From contig JAJYZD010000014.1 of NCBI GenBank assembly GCA_021800315.1, positions 1-25,937 on the forward strand: a stretch of DNA of 25,937 nucleotides, given 5' to 3'. The translations under genes and the position numbers were made by a program. Positions 1 through 7,484 of this stretch are shown in pieces; position 1 is the stretch's first letter, and each line of letters begins with the position of its first letter. The notes beneath the pieces were generated by a model. It did not search any database. It was not told where the DNA came from and saw only the letters and a program-made list of their open reading frames with translations. This DNA comes from Bacillota bacterium (lineage in GTDB: Bacteria; Bacillota; Desulfotomaculia; Desulfotomaculales; JAJYZD01).

Positions 1-867
1 GGCATGGTGCTGGCGGTGGCCAAAGCCCTGGAGGAGGGCAGCAGGGCGGTGATGTGCGCCTCCACCGGCAACACCGCGGCCGCGGCGGCGGCATATGCGG
101 CGCGGGCGGGGGTCACGTGCACGGTGCTCCTGCCGGAGGGGAAAATCGCCCTGGGCAAACTGGCCCAGGCCCTGGTCTACGGGGCCCGGGTGGTGGCCGT
201 CGAGGGCAACTTCGACCAAGCCCTCACCCTGGTACGGGAAATGACCAGACGGCACCCCATCGCCTTGGTTAACTCCATCAACCCCTACCGCTTGGAAGGG
301 CAGAAGACCGGCGCGTTCGAGGTGGTCGACCAGTTGGGAGGGGTCCCCGACTTCCTGGCCCTGCCGGTCGGCAACGCCGGCAATATCACCGCTTACTGGA
401 AGGGCTTCAAGGAGTACCGGGAACGGGGGGCGGCGTCCACCGTGCCCCGCATGCTCGGTTTCCAGGCCGCCGGGGCGGCTCCCATCGTGCTGGGCCGGGT
501 GGTGGAGCACCCGGAAACGGTGGCCACGGCCATCCGCATCGGCAATCCGGCCAGTTGGCGGGGAGCCGCGGCGGCGGTAGAGGAATCGCAAGGCCTCATC
601 GACTCCGTATCGGACGAAGAGATACTGGCGGCTTACCGGGTGCTGGCATCGAAAGAGGGGGTCTTCTGCGAACCGGCGTCGGCCGCTTCGCTGGCCGGGG
701 TGCTCAAGCTGGCGCGAGCAGGCTTTTTCCGGCCCGGCCAGCGCGTGGTCTGCGTTCTGACCGGCCACGGTCTCAAGGATCCGGACACCGCGGTGGCCGA
801 CGTGGCGGCGAGTCCGGTCCGGATTCCGCCCGACGTGGAGGCCATGGAGGCTGTCCTGGCCGGGTGA
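1..867 (+). CDS. thrC: Threonine synthase, 5' end outside window
   Basis: PLP-dependent threonine synthase, which turns O-phosphohomoserine into threonine and phosphate in the cytoplasm. The frame is open from base 1, and the first visible residues (Gly-Met) match what follows the PLP-lysine motif SFKDRGM, so roughly 70 N-terminal residues, including the Schiff-base lysine, lie upstream. Visible family marks are the phosphate-binding loop with STGNTAAAAAAYAA near the start, the GNAGNITAYWKGFKEY stretch in the middle, and the C-terminal TGHGLKDPD motif. It ends 22 bp before thrB and is probably co-transcribed with thrB and lysC; homoserine dehydrogenase often lies just upstream in related genomes but cannot be seen here. 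Assignment is firm. Confidence 0.96.
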   Translation, partial: GMVLAVAKALEEGSRAVMCASTGNTAAAAAAYAARAGVTCTVLLPEGKIALGKLAQALVYGARVVAVEGNFDQALTLVREMTRRHPIALVNSINPYRLEGQKTGAFEVVDQLGGVPDFLALPVGNAGNITAYWKGFKEYRERGAASTVPRMLGFQAAGAAPIVLGRVVEHPETVATAIRIGNPASWRGAAAAVEESQGLIDSVSDEEILAAYRVLASKEGVFCEPASAASLAGVLKLARAGFFRPGQRVVCVLTGHGLKDPDTAVADVAASPVRIPPDVEAMEAVLAG

Positions 868-889
868 TGTCCAAACGGGGGTTTTCACT

Positions 890-1789
890 ATGGTCCGTGT
901 GAAGGTGCCGGCGACAACGGCGAACCTGGGTTCAGGCTTCGACTGCCTGGGCATGGCCCTCGAACTGCATAACACGGTGGAGATGTCCCTGGCCGCGGGA
1001 CTGTCCATCGATGTTCAGGGCGAGGGCGAAAAAGACATCGCCCGCGACGAGCGGAACGTCGTTTACCAGGCGGCGGTGCGGCTGTTCCGCCAAGCCGGCC
1101 TGCCCGTTCCCGGGCTGAAGATAAGGCTGGTCAACCAGATCCCGGTGGCCAGGGGCCTTGGTTCCAGCGCGGCGGCCGTGGTGGGCGGCCTCATGGCGGC
1201 CAACCGTCTGGCGGGGGGGGCGGTCCAGGCGCGGGAGATTATGAGCATCGCTACAGCCATGGAAGGGCATCCGGACAACGTGGCGCCGGCCCTTTTGGGC
1301 GGTTTGGTCATCGCGGTGCCGGTGGATGGGGAAATCAAGTGCATCAAGCTGGACCTGCCGCCGGAACTCAGGGTAGTGTGCGCCGTGCCCGATTTCACCC
1401 TCTCCACCAGGTTGGCACGGGAGGCCCTGCCGCACGAGGTAAACCTGTCCGATGCCGTTTATAACCTGGGGCGGGTGGCCTTGTTGGTGGCCGGCCTGAT
1501 GAAAGGGGAGTTGGAGCTTCTGAACGTGGCGATGGAGGATAGGCTGCACCAGCCTTACCGCTATTCCCTGGTCCCGGGGATGAAGAAGGTTCTGGCGGCG
1601 GCGCGGCTGGCGGGAGCCAGGGGAACGGCGCTTTCCGGGGCCGGCCCGTCCCTGGTGGCTCTGGCGGACCGTAACTGCGAGCTTATCGCCCGGGTTATGA
1701 GGGAAACCTTCCGGCAAAACGGCGTGGCCGCCAGAAGCATGGTGCTCCCGCCCTGTCCGGTGGGGGCGGCGGTGTTCGAGAGTCACTGA
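890..1789 (+). CDS. thrB: Homoserine kinase (GHMP family)
   Basis: Phosphorylates L-homoserine with ATP to O-phosphohomoserine, the substrate of the thrC product encoded just upstream. The 299-residue length is normal for the family. The N-terminal PATTANLGSGFDCLG segment (residues 7-21) and the GHMP ATP-binding loop PVARGLGSSAAA (85-96) are intact, and the C-terminal glycine-rich ALSGAGPSL motif is present. The ATG at 890 is preceded by a G-rich ribosome binding site about 8 bp upstream, and the 22-bp gap to thrC suggests one transcript. ThrB enzymes are commonly feedback-inhibited by threonine; nothing in the DNA shows regulation directly. Confidence 0.96.
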   Translation: MVRVKVPATTANLGSGFDCLGMALELHNTVEMSLAAGLSIDVQGEGEKDIARDERNVVYQAAVRLFRQAGLPVPGLKIRLVNQIPVARGLGSSAAAVVGGLMAANRLAGGAVQAREIMSIATAMEGHPDNVAPALLGGLVIAVPVDGEIKCIKLDLPPELRVVCAVPDFTLSTRLAREALPHEVNLSDAVYNLGRVALLVAGLMKGELELLNVAMEDRLHQPYRYSLVPGMKKVLAAARLAGARGTALSGAGPSLVALADRNCELIARVMRETFRQNGVAARSMVLPPCPVGAAVFESH

Positions 1790-1870
1790 GGATGGCCGGG
1801 CAAGTCGCATCCCGCATAGAATATAGAAATTTTACAACGGTTTGACCCGCGCGAGGAGAGAAGCAAAAGT

Positions 1871-3091
1871 ATGCTGGTGGTACAAAAGTACGGGGGCAGT
1901 TCGGTCGCCGACGCCGACCGGATCCGCCGGGTGGCCGGAAGGGTGGCCGATGTGAGGAAGGCCGGCCACGACGTGGTGGTGGTGGTTTCGGCCATGGGCG
2001 ATACCACCGACGAGTTGATCTCGCTGATGAACGAAGTGACCGACTGCCCGCGGGAGCGGGAAATGGATATGCTTCTGTCCACCGGGGAGCAGGTTTCAAT
2101 CGCCCTTCTGGCCATGGCCGTCTTTGAACTGGGCCTGCCGGTCATCTCCCTCACCGGCCCGCAGGTAGGCATCCTGACCGACGACACCCATACCAAGGCC
2201 CGCATCATTGATATTCAGCCGAACCGGCTGCGGAGCGAACTGGCGGCCGGTAAGGTGATTGTAGTAGCCGGTTTCCAGGGGGTGAACGCGGCCAACGACA
2301 TCACCACCCTGGGGCGGGGCGGCTCGGATACCAGCGCGGTTGCCCTGGCGGCAGCGCTCTCGGCCGACCTCTGCGAGATCTACACCGATGTGGACGGCGT
2401 CTACACGGCCGATCCCCGCTTGGTGCCGGACGCGAAAAAACTGCCCTACATCCTGTACGACGAAATGCTGGAGCTGGCCCATCTGGGTGCGGTTGTGCTG
2501 CATCCCCGGGCGGTCGAATGCGCCAAGCTGTACGGCATTCCGGTGCACGTGCGGTCCAGCTTCAACCTCAACCTGGGAACGATAGTGAGGGAGGCGGGGG
2601 AGACGGAACGTCCCAATGTGGTCACCGGTGTGGCGCATGATTTAAATGTGGCCAGGATAGCGATCTTTGATGTTTACGACCGGCCGGGTGTGGCCCACCA
2701 TATTTTCGAGGAACTGGCCGGCGCGGGTGTGAACGTGGATATGATAGTACAGAGCGCTATGCGCGACGGGATCAACGACATCGCCTTCACCGTCAGCAAG
2801 ACGGAGGTCAAAAAGGCCGTGGCGGTGATAGACCGCATCAAGGAAGACGTCGGCAGCGGCGGATTCGCCGCGGACGACGACGTGGCCAAGGTATCGGTGG
2901 TGGGCGCCGGCATGATTTCGCACCCCGGAGTGGCCGCCCACGTTTTCGGCGCCCTGGCCGACACCGGCATCAACATCGAGATGATCAGCACTTCCGAGAT
3001 CGGCATCTCCTGCCTAGTTAAGGCCAGTGAGGCGCTTCGGGCGGTACGGGCCCTGCACGACCGGTTCCGTCCGCCGGCGGGGGGCGAGTAA
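1871..3091 (+). CDS. lysC: Aspartate kinase, monofunctional with two ACT domains
   Basis: Catalyses the first step of the aspartate pathway (aspartate to aspartyl-4-phosphate), feeding threonine, methionine, lysine and diaminopimelate synthesis. The 406-residue protein begins with the kinase motif KYGGSSV (5-11) and carries TLGRGGSDTSAVALAAAL in the nucleotide-binding core. From about residue 265 to the end are two ACT domains, seen in the FDVYDRPGVAHHIFEEL and VVGAGMISHPGVAAHVFGAL stretches. There is no homoserine dehydrogenase domain. The ATG at 1871 follows GAGGAGAG. It lies 81 bp after thrB, so it could be co-transcribed or have its own promoter. ACT domains imply allosteric feedback by lysine or threonine; which one cannot be read from the sequence. 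Confidence 0.96.
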   Translation: MLVVQKYGGSSVADADRIRRVAGRVADVRKAGHDVVVVVSAMGDTTDELISLMNEVTDCPREREMDMLLSTGEQVSIALLAMAVFELGLPVISLTGPQVGILTDDTHTKARIIDIQPNRLRSELAAGKVIVVAGFQGVNAANDITTLGRGGSDTSAVALAAALSADLCEIYTDVDGVYTADPRLVPDAKKLPYILYDEMLELAHLGAVVLHPRAVECAKLYGIPVHVRSSFNLNLGTIVREAGETERPNVVTGVAHDLNVARIAIFDVYDRPGVAHHIFEELAGAGVNVDMIVQSAMRDGINDIAFTVSKTEVKKAVAVIDRIKEDVGSGGFAADDDVAKVSVVGAGMISHPGVAAHVFGALADTGINIEMISTSEIGISCLVKASEALRAVRALHDRFRPPAGGE

Positions 3092-3128
3092 ACCGTTAGG
3101 GGGCGTTACCACGGAAAACACGGACGAA

Positions 3129-3920
3129 ATGACTCGTGTCGTACCGCTCAAGCGGGTGGCGGGCGACACGGCGGTCGACGGTTCGGACCGGGTTGTCCGG
3201 GAGGTTCCGCTGACCGTCTTTTTGAACGACCAGGAGTTTGTAACCCTGGTTTGTTCGCCTGCCCACATCGAGGAACTGGTGGCCGGCTTTCTGCTTGTCG
3301 AGGGGATAGTCGGGGAAAGGGCGGACCTCACCGATATCAGCATCAAACCGGAGGAGGGCCTGGTCTGGGTGACGATCGGCCGCGATATCGGCCGGACGGA
3401 AGAGCTGTTCCTGAAGCGGTGCCTGGCTTCCTGCTGCGGGCGGGGCCGCTCCACGGTCTACTTCATGAACGATGCGAGCCTGCGGCCGGTTGATTCCGGC
3501 CTGGTGGTCACGCCGGACCTGATCCGCCGCCTGGACCGGCAAAGGGAGGAACGGGCGGGTGTCTTCCGGGAGACGGGGGGGACGCACGGGGCGGCGCTGT
3601 GCTCGGTCGACGGGTTGGTTTACTTTTACGAGGACATCGGTCGTCATAACGCGGTGGACAAGGTTTTGGGCCGGGCCTTCCTGGACGGGGTTACTTTCGA
3701 AGACAAAATGATTTTTCTTTCCGGACGGATTTCCTCGGAGATGGTGGTTAAGGCGGCCAGGGCCCGGGTACCGCTCATCGTCTCCCGTGCCGCGGCCACC
3801 GATTTCGCCCTGCAGATGGCCGGCAACCTCAACATTACCGTGGTCGGCTTCATCCGCGGCGACCGGTTCAACATCTATACGGAGCCTCAAAGAGTGGCTT
3901 GGGCTCAGGAGAGGATGTAG
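3129..3920 (+). CDS. fdhD: Formate dehydrogenase accessory sulfurtransferase FdhD
   Basis: FdhD transfers sulfur from a cysteine desulfurase to the bis-MGD molybdenum or tungsten cofactor of formate dehydrogenase. Family marks are the cysteine cluster RCLASCCGRGR (Cys98, Cys102, Cys103 counted from this start), GTHGAALCS, EDIGRHNAVDKVLG and LSGRISSEMVVKAARA followed by VPLIVSRAA. The frame stays open upstream to an ATG at 3027, but that start would overlap the end of lysC and add non-conserved residues. The ATG at 3129 gives 263 residues, normal for the family, although its ribosome binding site is weak. No formate dehydrogenase gene is in the window. The 3' end overlaps the convergent 3D-domain gene by 16 bp. 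Confidence 0.93.
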   Translation: MTRVVPLKRVAGDTAVDGSDRVVREVPLTVFLNDQEFVTLVCSPAHIEELVAGFLLVEGIVGERADLTDISIKPEEGLVWVTIGRDIGRTEELFLKRCLASCCGRGRSTVYFMNDASLRPVDSGLVVTPDLIRRLDRQREERAGVFRETGGTHGAALCSVDGLVYFYEDIGRHNAVDKVLGRAFLDGVTFEDKMIFLSGRISSEMVVKAARARVPLIVSRAAATDFALQMAGNLNITVVGFIRGDRFNIYTEPQRVAWAQERM

Positions 3921-4933
3921 ACCTGGACGTTTCGCACTCCCCAGTCTTCGGCTTCCCTTTCGGTGTTGAAGAACAAGTCGACGCGGTCACCCTTGATCGC
4001 CCCGCCGGTATCCAGGGCCGTCCCGTAGCCGTAGCCCTGCACGTACAACCGGGTGCCCAGCGGAATGACCAGTGGATCCACGGCGATCGTGCCCAGCCGC
4101 GGTACGGTGCCGGTGGCGGTGCGTCTGCCGGTCGGAGCGTAGGCGGTGGCCGTCATGACGGTCCGGCCGTTAAAGAGGTTCGGCATCCCGCCCCGGCTTA
4201 CCTCAGTGTCGCCGCTGACCGCCAGGATGGCTGGCCGCGGCGCCCGGAGCATGGTCTCACCGACCAGGGTGGCGGCGGTTTCGATTCCGTTGGTGTACAC
4301 AACGTGCCAGACCTGCCTGGCCAGGCCGGTGACGCCCGCATGGAGGATGCGGGTCGTCCCGCCGGCCTGGGCGGGATCCGACAGGGCCAGGGTGGTGAAA
4401 GGTACGGTGATATCCCGGGTTTCCCGCCGGGTGACGATCCGGAGAACCCGTATCCGCATACCGGCCGTGACGGGGTAGGCCGGGCCCGGCTGCACCTGGT
4501 CCTGGCCGGTAAGGGTTATGTCCGCCTCGCGCAGCACCCCGGCAACCGTGGTCCGGGTGGTGAAGATGCGCCGGATGGTCCCGTCCGCGGTCACGTTCAC
4601 GGGTACGGCGCGGTACACCTCTATGCTTGTCCCGTTTTTGAGCGGGGTGCCGGTGCCCGGTTTCACCCGGTCCATGGGTCCCATGGTGACGCCCGCGCCG
4701 GACAGCAGTTGTCCCACCGTGAAGGCGTAGGTGGTCAGGGCCTCCTTTTGGCTGCCGATTTGGAGGGTCACGTTCTTTCTTTGGAGGTAGGCGCCGGAGA
4801 GGACAAGGGTGGCGGCGAGGAGGACCAGCAGGAGGGCTGAGCGCTTCAGGAGAAGGTTTTCCCTGCGGGGGAGGCCTGGCTTAGACACAGAACACTCGCT
4901 CCTTAAACTGGTATCGATAGGTATGTATTCCAT
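3905..4933 (-). CDS. YabE-like secreted protein: DUF348, G5 and 3D domains
   Basis: A 342-residue cell-wall protein of the B. subtilis YabE / resuscitation-factor-like kind. A basic stretch and one hydrophobic segment (about residues 31-50) form a signal anchor. Two DUF348 repeats follow (about 55-97 and 110-152), then a G5 domain (about 160-235). The C-terminal 3D domain (about 250-342) contains TAYAPTG and ALDTGGAIKGDRVDLFF with the aspartates that name the family. 3D domains resemble lytic transglycosylase folds, so a role in peptidoglycan remodelling outside the membrane is likely. The ATG at 4933 has an AAGGA-type ribosome binding site 8 bp away. It is convergent with fdhD. Confidence 0.9.
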   Translation of the reverse strand: MEYIPIDTSLRSECSVSKPGLPRRENLLLKRSALLLVLLAATLVLSGAYLQRKNVTLQIGSQKEALTTYAFTVGQLLSGAGVTMGPMDRVKPGTGTPLKNGTSIEVYRAVPVNVTADGTIRRIFTTRTTVAGVLREADITLTGQDQVQPGPAYPVTAGMRIRVLRIVTRRETRDITVPFTTLALSDPAQAGGTTRILHAGVTGLARQVWHVVYTNGIETAATLVGETMLRAPRPAILAVSGDTEVSRGGMPNLFNGRTVMTATAYAPTGRRTATGTVPRLGTIAVDPLVIPLGTRLYVQGYGYGTALDTGGAIKGDRVDLFFNTEREAEDWGVRNVQVYILS

Positions 4934-5008
4934 GTGACGATCCTTTTTCCTTCCATGGCTGGCAGGAAGCGTATATTAGAGCCGGGCGATGCCGAACCAT
5001 GTACCACG

Positions 5009-5035
5009 AAAAAGGACGCCCTAGCCGGGGCGTCC
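5009..5035 (-). terminator. Intrinsic terminator of the DUF2284 operon
   Basis: An 8-bp perfect stem, GGACGCCC at 5014-5021 with GGGCGTCC at 5028-5035, closes a 6-nt loop. Read on the minus strand it is followed at once by five T, so it ends transcripts coming from the small gene at 5299-5123. On the plus strand the stem is followed by GGGTTATTTTT, so it may work both ways. Confidence 0.8.
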
Positions 5036-5122
5036 GGGTTATTTTTAAAACTTACTTATCTTCTGAGCTTGGGCTCCCGTTTGCCAACAGTTTGCCAAGA
5101 CCCGCCTCCAGGCGCCCTCCCT

Positions 5123-5299
5123 CTAGCCGTCTTTCGACTCATCTTCGGTGGATTTATTAAGCCGCCTCAGCTCCTGCAGGATTTCCCGCAGCAGGGTAAG
5201 GGTGAGGCGGCGGAACTGGATGTCGCTGGACAGCTTGGCCCAGCGGTTGGGGTTCTTCTCGTCGATGTACTCTTCCAGCACCTCTGTTATATCCTTCAC
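5123..5299 (-). CDS. Small hypothetical protein, 58 residues
   Basis: Too short for most ORF cut-offs but well supported. The GTG start at 5299 has an AAAGGAGG ribosome binding site about 9 bp upstream that overlaps the stop codon of the DUF2284 gene, so the two are translationally close. The product is acidic and charged, predicted mostly helical (for example EVLEEYIDEK near the start and LREILQELRRLNKS near residues 37-50), and has no cysteines and no membrane segment. A terminator follows about 90 bp downstream. Function is unknown. The operon suggests a link to the metal-binding DUF2284 protein. Confidence 0.72.
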   Translation of the reverse strand: MKDITEVLEEYIDEKNPNRWAKLSSDIQFRRLTLTLLREILQELRRLNKSTEDESKDG

Positions 5300-5314
5300 C
5301 CGATTCCGCCTCCT

Positions 5315-5971
5315 TTAGCGAACAAATACTATACCTACGGAAATAGCGCACTTGATCGAGTCGGGGTCCACGTCGGCGTGGGCCACGGGGTAGATCTCCC
5401 AACCGACCCGGGCCACCAGGTCGTAAACATCAATGCCCACACCTTCCATGGAAGGGCGGGAGCGCAGGGGAAAACGGCAACGCCCCGAGTCGAGAAACTG
5501 GCAGTACATGCCCCGGCACAGGGTGGTCTTGCAGCCGCCGGCGCCGAAGCCGACGGCGAAATAGTGGCCGTCGTTGAAGGCCAGGGCCTCGACCTGGGAA
5601 ACGACCGAGCCGGTGTCGTGCTGGTGCGCCTCGTGTCCCCGGTGCCAGGCCTTGTCGTCGACGAAGTCGGCCTTGGGGTTGACCTCGTGCTTGGTGAGGA
5701 CGGCGTAGTCGAAGCGGGAGAGCGCTTTGCGCATGAATTCCGGTTCGGGGGTGTAGGGCGGACAGTTGGGTGTCTCGCCGTAGAGGTGGCAGCGGGGGAA
5801 TGCGCACTTCAAGCGCACCCGCTCGTCCACGCTGACCAGGTTGGCGGGGATCACCTTGGCGTCCGCGGCCCCCAGGGAGATGGCCAACTCCCGGTAGCGA
5901 TCCAGGTCGGCCAGGAGTTTTGCCATGGGCACCGAGGTTTCGATGCGGCTGGCTGTTACCTTTCCGGACAA
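5315..5971 (-). CDS. DUF2284 predicted metal-binding protein
   Basis: A cysteine-rich protein of the DUF2284 family, commonly annotated as predicted metal-binding. The conserved cysteines are visible in CAFPRCHLYGETPNCPPYTP and CKTTLCRGMYCQFLDSGRCRFP; their spacing suggests an Fe-S cluster or metal site, but no reaction is established for the family. The frame is open to an ATG at 6151, but that start would cover the promoter of the divergent ArsR gene. I prefer the TTG at 5971, which has GAGGTGAGG just upstream (218 residues). GTG at 5980 and ATG at 5926 are alternatives. It is the first gene of a two-gene operon with the 58-residue protein. Confidence 0.85.
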   Translation of the reverse strand: MSGKVTASRIETSVPMAKLLADLDRYRELAISLGAADAKVIPANLVSVDERVRLKCAFPRCHLYGETPNCPPYTPEPEFMRKALSRFDYAVLTKHEVNPKADFVDDKAWHRGHEAHQHDTGSVVSQVEALAFNDGHYFAVGFGAGGCKTTLCRGMYCQFLDSGRCRFPLRSRPSMEGVGIDVYDLVARVGWEIYPVAHADVDPDSIKCAISVGIVFVR

Positions 5972-6099
5972 AGACCTCACCTCAGATCTGCAGAATTTTT
6001 CGGCCGTGAGGGGGATTTCTCTGCCGCCCCATCTGTTTCCTTCCGGTAGGCCGATTGTGGAACGGAAAAGCGGTGCCCCGAGGAAATGGCCGAACGGTA

Positions 6100-6127
6100 T
6101 TGACACCGGGCGGCCGTAGAGTATAAT
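6100..6127 (+). promoter_or_regulatory. Sigma-A promoter of the ArsR-SdpI operon
   Basis: TTGACA at 6100-6105, a 16-bp spacer, and TATAAT at 6122-6127: both hexamers are perfect consensus. The transcript would begin near 6134, inside the inverted repeat described next, and 41 bp upstream of the ArsR start codon. Confidence 0.9.
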
Positions 6128-6130
6128 ATA

Positions 6131-6156
6131 TTTAGATGAATGGCTAAACATCTAAA
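6131..6156 (+). promoter_or_regulatory. Inverted-repeat operator for the ArsR-type repressor
   Basis: Perfect 8-bp arms TTTAGATG (6131-6138) and CATCTAAA (6149-6156) separated by 10 bp. The site begins 4 bp after the -10 box and covers the expected transcription start. Its A/T-rich dyad form fits ArsR-family operators. Binding by the adjacent gene product is inferred. Confidence 0.75.
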
Positions 6157-6174
6157 GAGAGGTGGGAGACCGGA

Positions 6175-6456
6175 TTGAACCTTTTGTTCAAGGCTCTGGC
6201 CGATCCCACCCGGCGACGCATCCTTCAGCTCCTGCGGCGGGGTGACCTGACGGCAGGCGAGATCGCCGATCAGTTTCCCATCTCCCGGCCCAGCATCTCC
6301 CACCACCTCAACCTGCTCAAGCAGGCCGGGCTGGTGCAGGATGAGCGCCGGGGGCAGCACATCGTGTATTCCCTGAATACCACCGTATTCCAGGAAGTGC
6401 TTACCTGGTTGGCCGGATTGATGGCGATGGAGGAGAAGGAAAATGGAGATGGATAG
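6175..6456 (+). CDS. ArsR/SmtB-family transcriptional repressor, SdpR-like
   Basis: A 93-residue winged-helix regulator. The N-terminal FKALADPTRRRILQLLRRGDL and the recognition helix region FPISRPSISHHLNLLKQAGLV are typical of ArsR proteins, followed by the beta-wing (ERRGQHIVYSLN). There are no cysteine metal-binding motifs, so this is not an arsenic or zinc sensor of the classical type. The immediate downstream SdpI-family gene points to the SdpR type, which autorepresses its own sdpRI operon. The start is TTG at 6175 with GGGAG 6 bp upstream. It overlaps the next gene by 14 bp. Confidence 0.9.
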   Translation: MNLLFKALADPTRRRILQLLRRGDLTAGEIADQFPISRPSISHHLNLLKQAGLVQDERRGQHIVYSLNTTVFQEVLTWLAGLMAMEEKENGDG

Positions 6457-7129
6457 GAAATCCTTACTGTGGGACTGGCCCGTCTGGATTCTGTTGGTCC
6501 TGGACCTGGGGGCGTCCATTTACGCCTATCCGCACCTGCCGGTGCGGGTACCGGTCCACTGGAACTGGCAGGGCCAGGCAAACGGCTGGGGATCGCCTTT
6601 TAGCGGAGCCTTCTTAACGTTTTTCATTACGGTGGGCTTATACCTGTTGCTGCTGGTCATACCGGTGATCGACCCGCGCCGGGCCAATTACGGCCGCTTT
6701 GAGGATACCTACCGCTTTTTACGACTGGTCCTCGTCCTGTTCCTCGTGGCGTTGCACTGGGTGACCCTGGCCGGCGCCCTCGGCTGGCCGGTCTCTATGA
6801 AACAGGTGACGATGACGGCGGTTGCCGCCTTGTTCCTGGTTCTGGGCAACGTCATGGGCCGGCTCAAACAGACCTGGTTCGTCGGTATCAGGACCCCCTG
6901 GACCCTGTCCGACGACGGGGTCTGGACCAGGACGCACCGTTTGGGCGGGCGGGTCTGGGTAGTCGCGGGACTGGTGGGGATCGCGGGCGGGCTCATGAGC
7001 GGGGCCCGGCCGGACCGGTCGTGTTTCTGGTCGCCACGGTGGCGGCGGTCGTCATTCCGGTGGTTTATTCCTATTGCGACTATCGCCGGGTCCACCGCTG
7101 AAAAGGCGGATGCATTGGGTTGCGCATAA
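6443..7129 (+). CDS. SdpI-family membrane protein, C-terminus frameshifted
   Basis: A multi-pass membrane protein with an N-terminal DUF1648 segment (LPVRVPVHWNWQGQANGWG) and the SdpI signature VGIRTPWTLSDDGVWTRTHRLGG. In B. subtilis SdpI gives immunity to the SdpC toxin and sequesters SdpR. As read, the last 35 or so residues become arginine- and serine-rich and unlike the family. From about 7003 the +1 phase (frame 1) instead encodes VVFLVATVAAVVIPVVYSY then CDYRRVHR and stops at 7099-7101, which is the expected final helix and tail. One base seems to be missing near 6998-7015, in a GGGGCCC-rich tract. This could be a real mutation or a sequencing error. The ATG at 6443 overlaps the regulator gene. 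Confidence 0.85.
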   Translation: MEMDRKSLLWDWPVWILLVLDLGASIYAYPHLPVRVPVHWNWQGQANGWGSPFSGAFLTFFITVGLYLLLLVIPVIDPRRANYGRFEDTYRFLRLVLVLFLVALHWVTLAGALGWPVSMKQVTMTAVAALFLVLGNVMGRLKQTWFVGIRTPWTLSDDGVWTRTHRLGGRVWVVAGLVGIAGGLMSGARPDRSCFWSPRWRRSSFRWFIPIATIAGSTAEKADALGCA

Positions 7130-7149
7130 ATCCGGAGGGGGTGCTTTGC

Positions 7150-7482
7150 ATGATCGTTTCGACCACCAACTTTATCGCCGGACACACGGTTAAGCAAACG
7201 ATGGGGGAAGTCTTCGGGGTGGTGGTGCGCTCGCGCGGCCTGGGTTACAACGTGGTCGCCTCCCTGCGGGCCCTGGGGGGCGGCGAGATCAAGGAGTATA
7301 CCAGCTTGCTGGAGAGCGCCCGCCGGCAGGCCGTGGACCGAATGGTCGAAAGAGCGCGGGACCTGGGTGCCAACGCCGTTTTGACCATGCGCTTCGATTC
7401 CTCCGAGATCGGTACGATCATGTCGGAGGTCGTGGCTTACGGAACGGCCGTGGTGGTGGAGCCGCTCCCCCAGGAGGGTTAA
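7150..7482 (+). CDS. YbjQ-family (UPF0145) protein
   Basis: A 110-residue protein of the YbjQ family, proposed heavy-metal-binding-like fold with pentameric assembly but no proven activity. Conserved features are MIVSTTNFIAGH at the start, GVVVRSRGLG, the helix with ARRQAVDRMVERARDLGANAV and the closing strand EVVAYGTAVVVEP. The ATG at 7150 has GGAGGGGG 8 bp upstream; an in-frame GTG at 7141 lies inside that site and is less likely. It follows the SdpI-like gene by 20 bp and the next gene starts 2 bp after its stop, so it sits in the middle of an operon. Confidence 0.9.
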   Translation: MIVSTTNFIAGHTVKQTMGEVFGVVVRSRGLGYNVVASLRALGGGEIKEYTSLLESARRQAVDRMVERARDLGANAVLTMRFDSSEIGTIMSEVVAYGTAVVVEPLPQEG

Positions 7483-7484
7483 CT

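Noticed and set aside
3027..3128. Upstream ATG for fdhD
   Set aside because: It overlaps the end of lysC, lacks a ribosome binding site and adds an Arg/Gly-rich stretch not seen in FdhD proteins.
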